Below, piece by piece: positions 15,721 to 22,802 of a stretch of DNA of 64,000 nucleotides (within the stretch, counting starts at the first letter, position 1; every line of letters starts with the position of its first letter). Source of the DNA: Nocardioides immobilis (GTDB taxonomy: Bacteria; Actinomycetota; Actinomycetes; Propionibacteriales; Nocardioidaceae); assembly GCF_003515065.1 (NCBI RefSeq), contig NZ_QXGH01000024.1, positions 62,001 to 126,000 on the forward strand, read 5' to 3'. The translations under genes were made by a program, and so were the position numbers. The notes beneath the pieces are model-generated. The model was given only the letters and a program-made list of their open reading frames with translations, ran no database searches and had not been told where the DNA came from.

Positions 15721-18221
15721 TGGTAGTCCGCCACGCGGAAGATCACCGGAGCGCCGCCGTCACCCTCATAGGTGAAGATCAGCGAGGAGGGTTCCGCTTC
15801 AGGGTTGTTGACACTGACCGGAGACCCGCTGCCGAACCCGCAGCACCGGTAGCGCCGCCGGCCGTCGAGGTTGATCGACTCGACCTCGGTCAGGCCGCGG
15901 TAGAGCCGTACCCGGTTGCAGCCCTCGAAGGGTGAGTCCTTGATCCGGAAGGTCCAGACCGACCAGGCCGGCTCGGTCTCACTCACGGCGCCGCCACAGG
16001 TGAAGAAGTTCTCGAACTCGGGGTCGTAGGCCTTGTTCGCGGTCGCCTGCTCCGCCGCGTCCCACTTGTCATCGGAGATCGGGACCAGGATCAGTGCTCC
16101 GACCAGGCCGAGTACGCCGAGCACCGCCGCGCCGATGCGTCGCCCGAGCAGCGCGCGGAACCCGAGGACGGCTGCGAGGACCATGAGGAGCGCCGCACAG
16201 CCGGCGATCCAGTTGGAAAGGAAGTAGGTGCCGAAGCTGCGCGCTCCGTCGACCGGGACCAGGCCGCTGTTGTCCCTGCCGAACGCTCCGTCGAGCGCGA
16301 AGGTCCCCAGCAGCCACGGGACGAGCACTGTGATGCACCCCGCCCCGGCGAGGAAGACGAACGCGTAGTCGCCGCCGTCGGGACGGGCCGCCCGGACCCG
16401 CGCACGGCGACGCTGCCGGCGCTGCTCCGCCTCAGCCGCTGCCTCCCGCCTCCGCCGGGCGATCTCGGCATCCTGCGCCTGCGCGTGGTCCTCGTCCGCG
16501 AGCGACAGGGTCGCCATGAGAAGGAGGGCTTCGACCGGTGCTGCTTGGTCGCTGTCGACGGCCACCCGCAGGGGATCGACCCAACCCGCGGTGGCGGGCC
16601 GGCCCTCGAGCTCCGAGCGCACCGCCTGCTGGATCGCCTCTGCGTGGTCCGGGCTGAGGGCCGCGAGCAGCAGCTCACCCTCGAATCGACGGTGGGCAGG
16701 GGTGATCGTGGCGGGCAGGGCGACGGACGGTGCCCGTCCTTCGACTGCATGGTTGTAGTAGGAGCGGCGACCCTGGTCGAGCCTCGACGTGGTCGCGTCG
16801 AGGGTGTCCCACCAGCTGTTGAGCTGGTTGTCGATCCGCGCGAACGCGGTGTGTTGGGCGTCGCCCATGGTGTTGGTGAGGACGTGTTCGCGCCGAAGTG
16901 CGCTGATCCAGCTGGCGGCGCCTTCGTCGCCGTTGACGGCGCTGTGGCCGGCGGCGGCGAGGCTGTCGGGGGTGAGAGGGCGGCCGCGGAAGACCAGCCG
17001 GTCGTCCGGGGCGAGGAGGCGGACGAGCTCGAAGACGAGTCCGTCGGTGGTGATGAGCTTGCGGTCATGCCGGTCGAAGGTGCGGTGGGCCTCGGTGGCG
17101 ACCGATGACTGGGCCAGGGCGTTGTGGAGCATGGTCTTCCCGCGCCCGTTGAGGTACTCGGCCGCCTCGTCCCAGCGGCTGGCGAGTGCCCGGCCGAGCT
17201 GGTCGACGGAGGTGAACTCCTGGCCACCGAAGCCGGCGAAGGCCCATCCGCGGTCGGCGACCTTGGGGGCGGTGGACTGATGGATCGTAGGGCTGTCCCC
17301 GGCGAGCCAGGCGCGGACCTGGTCGGCGCCCCATCGGTGGTCGGCGCTCTTGGTGAGGAGGCCGCGCAGGAGGAGCTGCCAGCGCGGATCCTCGACGCCG
17401 TCGAGGGGGACCTCGTTCTCGATCAGGTAGCCGAGGATGGTGACCTCGTCCTTGCGATAGCCGTTCTCGTCGTCGAAGGGGTGCCGTTCGCACAACAGCT
17501 CGTAGAGGGTGATCCCGACCGCCCACCAGTCCGACTCCAGCCGCCAGATGCCCTGGGCGGTGTCGGGGGAGCGGTAGCCGGGTGTGGCGGACCGGCTGCC
17601 GACCTGGGCTCCGGCGAGGAGGTTGCGGACCAGACCGAAGTCGGCCAGCACCAGGTCGATCGGGTCCAGGGACCGGATCAGGATGTTGCTGGGCTTGATG
17701 TCGCGGTGGAGGAGCTCGCGGGCGTGGGCCGCGGCCACGGCTTCGGTCAGGTCCGCGACCACGGCGTGCGCCACGGCGTCGGGCAGGGTGCCGGCGAAGT
17801 GTTGGCGGATGTCGCCGATGGTGCCCAGGGGGAGGTATTCCTGGATCTCCCAGCACTCCTCGCCCCACTGCCCGAACGTGGTCGGCACGATGTGCTCGGC
17901 AGGTGCGGTCGCGAGCTTCTCGATCACCGTCGCGTCCAGGCGGGACATCGCGACCGAGTACAGTTTGATCGCGACCTGGTGCCCGTCGACGATCCGTTCG
18001 CACAGGTAGACCGAACCCTGACCGCCCAGCCCCAACCGTCGTACGATCCGGTACTCCTCGGCCAAGGGTGCCGGCAGGTTGTGCGCGATGAACCCACCGG
18101 CCGGCGCTCCCGGCCGGTCCTCCAGCTCGGTCGGCCCCGCCGGCCCTCCCGCGCCCTCCAGCGCGGTCGGCTGGATCCCGCCCGGACCCTTCTCCAGCTC
18201 CGTCCGCTCACCACCACTCAC
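15717..18221 (-). CDS. Membrane-anchored Ser/Thr protein kinase
   Basis: 834 residues from GTG at 18221, which has GGAGGT upstream and overlaps the FHA gene stop (GTGA); longer readings run into that gene. Kinase domain about 57-310: GLGGQGSVYL loop, catalytic Lys86 (VAIKLY), HRDIKPSN (172-179), DFG Asp194. A long helical middle region, then three membrane helices (about residues 650-760) and a ~110-residue Cys-containing tail, probably outside the membrane. The N-terminus has three evenly spaced T-x-L-E motifs (Thr7, Thr19, Thr31), candidate phospho-Thr docking sites for the FHA protein encoded just upstream. Confidence 0.9.
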   Translation of the reverse strand: MSGGERTELEKGPGGIQPTALEGAGGPAGPTELEDRPGAPAGGFIAHNLPAPLAEEYRIVRRLGLGGQGSVYLCERIVDGHQVAIKLYSVAMSRLDATVIEKLATAPAEHIVPTTFGQWGEECWEIQEYLPLGTIGDIRQHFAGTLPDAVAHAVVADLTEAVAAAHARELLHRDIKPSNILIRSLDPIDLVLADFGLVRNLLAGAQVGSRSATPGYRSPDTAQGIWRLESDWWAVGITLYELLCERHPFDDENGYRKDEVTILGYLIENEVPLDGVEDPRWQLLLRGLLTKSADHRWGADQVRAWLAGDSPTIHQSTAPKVADRGWAFAGFGGQEFTSVDQLGRALASRWDEAAEYLNGRGKTMLHNALAQSSVATEAHRTFDRHDRKLITTDGLVFELVRLLAPDDRLVFRGRPLTPDSLAAAGHSAVNGDEGAASWISALRREHVLTNTMGDAQHTAFARIDNQLNSWWDTLDATTSRLDQGRRSYYNHAVEGRAPSVALPATITPAHRRFEGELLLAALSPDHAEAIQQAVRSELEGRPATAGWVDPLRVAVDSDQAAPVEALLLMATLSLADEDHAQAQDAEIARRRREAAAEAEQRRQRRRARVRAARPDGGDYAFVFLAGAGCITVLVPWLLGTFALDGAFGRDNSGLVPVDGARSFGTYFLSNWIAGCAALLMVLAAVLGFRALLGRRIGAAVLGVLGLVGALILVPISDDKWDAAEQATANKAYDPEFENFFTCGGAVSETEPAWSVWTFRIKDSPFEGCNRVRLYRGLTEVESINLDGRRRYRCCGFGSGSPVSVNNPEAEPSSLIFTYEGDGGAPVIFRVADYQ

Positions 18222-18802
18222 GACGACCGCACCTCCATCTCGAACCGACGACCCAGCCCGATCCGGATCCCATCTGTGACAGGCAGCTCTGCGGCACCGG
18301 CGATCCGGATCCCGTTCACCCAGGTGCCGTTGGACGATCCGAGGTCGCGCACGTGGAGGTCGCCGCGCCAGATCGTGATGCTGGCGTGGCGGCGGGAGAC
18401 ACCGGGGCTGCCCTCGGTCAACCGCGCCCAGGGGCTCTGCCCGGGGTCGCGGCCGAGGATCACCTCTTCGCCTTCGCGCAGCGTGATCCGGGTCCCGTCG
18501 GCGGCGACGAGCGCCAGGCCGCCGGGCGGAGCCGGCTCGACGGCCGGGTCGACCGTCGGGGCGACCTCGGCGTCGACCGGTGTGCCGCAGTAGGGGCACG
18601 CCCCCGCGCCGTCCGGGAGGGCCTGACCGCAATCGGGCCGCACGCAGTGGCGGACGGGTGGGGGTGGTGGCGGAGGAGTTCGTACCTTCTCGCCGACCCG
18701 CACGAAGCTGGTCGCCCCGCAGATGCAGTCGCCGGGATCGACGTTGAAGACGATGTCGCAGTCCGGGTTGACGCACGTGTAGCCGGTGCTCAGCTCTGCC
18801 AC
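18218..18802 (-). CDS. Zinc-ribbon plus FHA-domain protein
   Basis: 194 residues from GTG at 18802 (GAGGAGG upstream). Two Cys clusters, YTCVNPDCD with CICGAT and CVRPDCGQ with CPYCGTP, form zinc ribbons over residues 8-75, split by a Pro run. The C-terminal FHA domain (about 95-194) keeps the ligand residues: ILGRDPG, GVSRRHASI and LGSSNGTWVNG. FHA domains bind phospho-threonine. It is encoded immediately before the kinase and overlaps it by 4 bases, so it probably reads kinase autophosphorylation. Confidence 0.9.
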   Translation of the reverse strand: MAELSTGYTCVNPDCDIVFNVDPGDCICGATSFVRVGEKVRTPPPPPPPVRHCVRPDCGQALPDGAGACPYCGTPVDAEVAPTVDPAVEPAPPGGLALVAADGTRITLREGEEVILGRDPGQSPWARLTEGSPGVSRRHASITIWRGDLHVRDLGSSNGTWVNGIRIAGAAELPVTDGIRIGLGRRFEMEVRSS

Positions 18803-19431
18803 GAGACCTCCTCGAAGTCGATGCCGCGCGCGTGCATCAGCTGGCGGAACCGATCGAGGTCGCCGGACCGCGGCAGCCCCGCGAGCGTGACGTCGCCGTC
18901 GTTTGCTGCTACCTGGACGACGGGAGCGGCGGGTACGGCGAAGCGGTGCTGCCCGCGTCGGGTGCGCAGCACGAGCTCCTGGTTGTCGGACGCGCGCAGC
19001 CAGCCGCCGGCGCCACGGCCTGGAAGGTAGGGACCACAGACGAGTGCGTCGGCCTGCTCCCACAGACCGGGGCCGAGCCGCTCTGCCCGCGAGGCGGTGT
19101 AGCCGGTGAACACGAGGACGTCGTGGTTGCGGAGCGGGTCGATCTCCCGGAGGCGGGTGAGCAGCTCGGCGACGGCGGGTGCCTGCTGGAACGGCTCGCC
19201 GCCGGTGACGGTGATGCCCGTGATGTCGTCCGTCAAGGCCCGGGCGACGCGGTCGACCGCCTCGGCGAGCTCGAGTGAGCTACCACCGCTGGGGTCCCAC
19301 GTGTCGACCGATGCGCACCCGGAGCACCCGATGGTGCATCCCTGGACCCAGACGCCGACGCGGAGCCCGGGACCGAGCGCAGTGAGCGGGGCGACGATCC
19401 GGCTGAGGGTCACCGTACGACGAGGTTCCAC
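18790..19431 (-). CDS. NrdG-like radical SAM protein (4Fe-4S single cluster)
   Basis: 213 residues. CTIGCSGC at 32-39 gives the CX3CX2C cluster motif; VTGGEPF (about 79-85) is the SAM-binding GGE segment. Size and VWVQGCTIGC context match activases of anaerobic ribonucleotide reductase (NrdG) and the wider '4Fe-4S single cluster' group. No NrdD or other glycyl-radical enzyme is encoded nearby, so its target is unknown. Overlaps its neighbours by 22 and 13 bases in an operon of kinase, FHA and AAA+ genes. Confidence 0.85.
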   Translation of the reverse strand: MEPRRTVTLSRIVAPLTALGPGLRVGVWVQGCTIGCSGCASVDTWDPSGGSSLELAEAVDRVARALTDDITGITVTGGEPFQQAPAVAELLTRLREIDPLRNHDVLVFTGYTASRAERLGPGLWEQADALVCGPYLPGRGAGGWLRASDNQELVLRTRRGQHRFAVPAAPVVQVAANDGDVTLAGLPRSGDLDRFRQLMHARGIDFEEVSWQS

Positions 19432-21263
19432 GCGCCCTCCTCCTGCACGATGTCATCGACCTGGATCGGCCGGTTCGGGTCGTCGTGGAAGAACACGGCG
19501 CGGGCCAGGGGGTTGGTCAGCACCGACTCGACCCGCTGCCCGATCCCGCGTCCGCCCATCTCGAGATGGGCGCAGCACTGCTCGGCCAGCACGGCCATCG
19601 CCTTCTCGGAGAGCCGGACGTCGATGCCGTGGAGCGTCTTCGCCCTACGGATCGCGTTGCGGACGAACACCTCGAGCAGGTGGGCGGCGATATCGGGGCG
19701 GATGTAGTCGAAGACCACGATGTTGTCGCCGATCCGGTTGAGGATCTCGGGTCGGCCCAGGTGCTCGGTGAAGTGACGTCCGATGGCCCGACGCACGTGG
19801 TCGTCCAGGTCGTCGTACGTCATGTCCGGGTGGGGCAGCTCGCCGGAGGGGAGGGGGTCCGCCATCCCCTTGTTCGAGGTGAACACGATCAGCGACTCGC
19901 TGAAGTGGACGGTCGCTCCCGAGCCGTCGGTCAGGCGCCCGTCACTGAGGATCTGGAGGAACTTGTCCATGATCCGCTGGTCGGCCTTCTCGATCTCGTC
20001 GAAGAGCACGAGGCTGAACGGACGCTGCCGGATGGCATTGGTCAGCTCGCCGCCCGCCTCGTGCCCGACGTACCCCGGAGGCGCGCCCATCAGCCGCAGA
20101 TCGCTGCCCTCGTGCCCGAACTCGCTCATGTCGAACCGGATGTAGGCGTCAGCGTTGCCGAAGATGACCTCGGTGAGGGTCTTGGCCAGCTCGGTCTTGC
20201 CGACGCCCGTTGGTCCGGCGAAGAACAGGACGCCGCGCGGGCCGGCCGCCGTGCCTCCCGCGTGCGCTGCCGTCATGCCGGTGGTCGACCGCATGAGGAT
20301 GTCCAGCGAACGACGGATCGCGCTCGGTTGGCCGAGGACGCGGCCGCGCATGTAGTCCTCGGCGGTGCGGATCTTGTCCTTGAGCGACGCCTGGCTCCAA
20401 GGGTTCTCGAGCAGGCCGACCCGATACATGCGCACCGCGTCGTCGATGTCGCCGGAGGAGATCCGCTGGTCCTGGGCCAGGCGCACCACCTCCCGCATCG
20501 AGCGCAACGTCATCCCCTCGGTGCGGGTCGCGAAGATGCTCAGCTCCTCGCCCGACATCGGGCCGGGCGGGGCCGGCTGTTGCGCGAGGCCGACCGCGAT
20601 CTGTCCCGCGGCCTGCGAGCGCGCGTCGAGGGTCGGCAGCGGGATCGGGACCTGGTGGATGCCGTCACTCGTGCCGACCATCCACCCCGGGAGATCGGAC
20701 GGGCGGTCGACGATCCACAGCACCGGGTTGAAGAGAGGGGCCCGCCCGATGGCAGCGCCGGAGGTGCGCTGGGTGTTGTGCACCCGCTGGAGAGCCGTGC
20801 GGAACAGCGCGTGGTGCGCCTCGGAGAGAGGCTCGCCGGTCGGGGCGAACTGGGAGACGTAATCGACGATCAGCGCGATCCGGCGCTTCGGCTGGATCGT
20901 CGGCTGGACCACGCGCACCAGCTCGGTGAGGCGCTCGATCGACAGCAGCTGCCCGTCCGGCGCGGACCAGGTCTCGTCGCCGGAGAGATCGTGGAGTGCT
21001 CGCTGGGCCGTCTCGGGCTCGTTGGCGCGGAGTCCTGCCACCGGGTCGTAGGTGAGGACGGCCTCGAACGTGTTGAGGGTCAACAGTGCGTCGATCGCGT
21101 CGACCGTACGACGGAACCGGTGGTGCTCGCCGTCCGGCACCAAATGGTCGTCGCGGACGTTGCCGTGGAGGATGAACTGCGCGCAGATCGGCAGGTGGGC
21201 GTCCACGTCCCGGAGCCAGTGGGGGAACCGCCCCAACACCTCACGTCGCTCCTCGGGGGTCAT
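19410..21263 (-). CDS. ClpB/ClpA-like AAA+ ATPase
   Basis: 617 residues. The N-terminal ~270 resemble a degenerate AAA domain without a Walker A (LRDVDAHLPICAQFILHGNV; later RRIALIVDYVSQF). The second domain is a full Clp-type module: FAGPTGVGKTEL (about 345-356), pore loop GYVGHEAGG, Walker B LVLFDEIEKA, FTSNKGMADPL and LGRPEILNRI, followed by a ClpB D2-small domain. No ClpP-binding IGF loop and no Clp N-domain seen, so remodelling rather than degradation is likely. ATGA overlap with the upstream gene. Confidence 0.85.
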   Translation of the reverse strand: MTPEERREVLGRFPHWLRDVDAHLPICAQFILHGNVRDDHLVPDGEHHRFRRTVDAIDALLTLNTFEAVLTYDPVAGLRANEPETAQRALHDLSGDETWSAPDGQLLSIERLTELVRVVQPTIQPKRRIALIVDYVSQFAPTGEPLSEAHHALFRTALQRVHNTQRTSGAAIGRAPLFNPVLWIVDRPSDLPGWMVGTSDGIHQVPIPLPTLDARSQAAGQIAVGLAQQPAPPGPMSGEELSIFATRTEGMTLRSMREVVRLAQDQRISSGDIDDAVRMYRVGLLENPWSQASLKDKIRTAEDYMRGRVLGQPSAIRRSLDILMRSTTGMTAAHAGGTAAGPRGVLFFAGPTGVGKTELAKTLTEVIFGNADAYIRFDMSEFGHEGSDLRLMGAPPGYVGHEAGGELTNAIRQRPFSLVLFDEIEKADQRIMDKFLQILSDGRLTDGSGATVHFSESLIVFTSNKGMADPLPSGELPHPDMTYDDLDDHVRRAIGRHFTEHLGRPEILNRIGDNIVVFDYIRPDIAAHLLEVFVRNAIRRAKTLHGIDVRLSEKAMAVLAEQCCAHLEMGGRGIGQRVESVLTNPLARAVFFHDDPNRPIQVDDIVQEEGAWNLVVR

Positions 21264-22420
21264 CCGCTCGTCCTCCGCGCGGCCGTGCGCCGCCGTCGCC
21301 TGGCCGTGACCGCCTCGGCGTCGAGGTGCTGCATCGGGAGCGCGCCGGCTGCGACCCGCCGGACGAGCGACGCGTCCACCCCGCGGGTACCGAGACTCTC
21401 GGTGAATGCTGCGATGTCGGCGCAGTGGTCGTCCTCGATCTCCTTGTCACGGAGGGGGTCGGTCTCCGACGTGGCCACCACATTGGTGGCAAGGCCGAGG
21501 CCGTCCTCGTCGAACCTGACCTGGAGGGCGTGAGCGGTCCAGTCGCGGTGGGGGAGCAGGGCGGCGTCACCGGAGAGCGCGACCTCGCTGAACTCGGGCC
21601 CGGGCTCGTAGCCGAGCTCGCGCCACACCTCGATCGCCTGCGCGATGACGAACGCGCGCTCGGCGTTGAGCTCGGCCGCACGCACAGCCGCTAGAACGGT
21701 GGGCCGCAGCGCCTCTAGGGAGGCCCGGTCTGGCGCGCCGTCGACCCGCGCGATCAAGGTCTCGGCAGCCGGGCCCGAGACGCGCGCGATGATGGCGACG
21801 AACTCGTCCCTGAGCACGGCACGGTCATGACGATCCCGCTCCGCCCGGACGCCGTCGGCGACGCGGGCGGCGTACTCGAGCCAGTCCTGGCGGCCGGCGG
21901 CCCGGTCGGAGTCCAGCAGTCGCTCCAGCTCGTCGGTCAGCTGTGCCTGCCGCCCGCCGGTCGACCCCAGGAGGCTCGACAGGAGCTCGACGGGAGCTTT
22001 CACCGCGCTCAGGGTCGGGGCGGCCGCCGCAACCGGAGCCAGGGCCGTCACCACGAGCTCGCCGTTGGCGTCGAGGGCCGAGCGGAGTCGATCCAACGCG
22101 ACCTGGGCGCGCGCGGCTGCGCGGGCGGTCGCGGCCTCCTCGATCCGGCGGCTGACGGCGGCCCGGCCGCGTTCGAGATCGACGACCGCGTCGAGGTCGG
22201 CATCCGAGGGCCGCTGCAGTCGGGATCGGTCGTAGCCCACGGCCGCCAGCTCCCGCCAGACGTCGATCTCGAGGCCCGCCGCCCGGCAGCGCGCGTCGGT
22301 GGCGGTCAGCTGCTCGACGATCTGCAGCCAGGTACGGCGCCGCGCGGCCAGCTCACGTTCGCGGCGCAGCCGCTCGGCCAGCACCGCGTTGAACCCCTTG
22401 GGGCCGCTCATGAGCGCCAC
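21260..22420 (-). CDS. Coiled-coil protein of unknown function
   Basis: 386 residues; an internal ATG at 22411 (MSGPKGFNAV) is an equally good start. Residues 10-30 and 90-240 are Ala/Arg/Glu-rich heptad-like helices; the C-terminal third has a more globular look (WTAHALQVRFDEDGLGL, DHCADIAAFTESL). No catalytic motif. First gene of the seven-gene minus-strand operon, with the ATTTCCCCG-type element about 95 bases upstream; it overlaps the AAA+ gene by 4 bases. May be an adaptor for that ATPase (inference). Confidence 0.6.
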   Translation of the reverse strand: MALMSGPKGFNAVLAERLRRERELAARRRTWLQIVEQLTATDARCRAAGLEIDVWRELAAVGYDRSRLQRPSDADLDAVVDLERGRAAVSRRIEEAATARAAARAQVALDRLRSALDANGELVVTALAPVAAAAPTLSAVKAPVELLSSLLGSTGGRQAQLTDELERLLDSDRAAGRQDWLEYAARVADGVRAERDRHDRAVLRDEFVAIIARVSGPAAETLIARVDGAPDRASLEALRPTVLAAVRAAELNAERAFVIAQAIEVWRELGYEPGPEFSEVALSGDAALLPHRDWTAHALQVRFDEDGLGLATNVVATSETDPLRDKEIEDDHCADIAAFTESLGTRGVDASLVRRVAAGALPMQHLDAEAVTARRRRRTAARRTSG

Positions 22421-22515
22421 CGACCGTCGACCTGTTGAGCCCCCACGATTCGTCCCCTTCTGACGCCCCCACAGCGTCCGGCAGCCGAAGCGTAGCGATC
22501 GAACGCCGCCCTCAT

Positions 22516-22532
22516 CGGGGAAATCTCCACCG
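22516..22532. promoter_or_regulatory. Operator-like element, site 4 of 5
   Basis: On the minus strand CGGTGGAGATTTCCCCG, sharing ATTTCCCCG with the other sites. It lies in the divergent region upstream of the 22420 start and partly overlaps the left arm of the hairpin at 22523-22563. Confidence 0.45.
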
Positions 22533-22563
22533 CCGATGATCGGAGAGCTCCGGCGGTGGAGAT
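22523..22563 (-). terminator. Hairpin immediately after the 48-residue gene
   Basis: ATCTCCACCGCCG and CGGCGGTGGAGAT form a perfect 13-bp stem around a 15-base loop, starting 2 bases past the stop of the small gene at 22566. Position and strength fit a transcription terminator, though the left arm also overlaps operator-like site 4. Confidence 0.55.
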
Positions 22564-22565
22564 CT

Positions 22566-22712
22566 TCAGCGCGTGGGCGCCGGATCGATCCTCACGAGCG
22601 GACCATCGCTGTCGGGTCGGAGTCGGAGCAGGAACGCTCCCCGTCGCCGATCAGCGTCAGGCGCGGTCTGGGGCTCGTGACCGGAGCGATCCTCGGGGTG
22701 CTCCTCCGACAT
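22566..22712 (-). CDS. Small acidic/basic protein, 48 residues
   Basis: Starts at ATG 22712 with GGAGG 7 bases upstream, begins MSEEHPEDRSG and ends VRIDPAPTR. The reading has the codon bias of neighbouring genes, and a perfect hairpin follows its stop, which together support a real gene. No domain recognised. Divergent from the HerA-like gene, with 90 bases between starts. Confidence 0.5.
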   Translation of the reverse strand: MSEEHPEDRSGHEPQTAPDADRRRGAFLLRLRPDSDGPLVRIDPAPTR

Positions 22713-22802
22713 AGGGAATCCTCCGCTCAGGGATATCCGCGATCGGCTCCAAGCCCGTGATCGCGCCGCTACTGTACTGCGCACCGAGCGAGGGGATGCG
22801 CT

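Noticed and set aside
14518..15726. Long plus-strand open frame (402 codons) opposite the PP2C and membrane-protein genes
   Set aside because: Antisense shadow of well-supported genes in GC-rich DNA; no domain and unnatural composition.
18222..18776. N-terminal extension of the kinase frame
   Set aside because: Runs through the FHA gene in another frame; GTG at 18221 has a ribosome site and a normal 4-base overlap.
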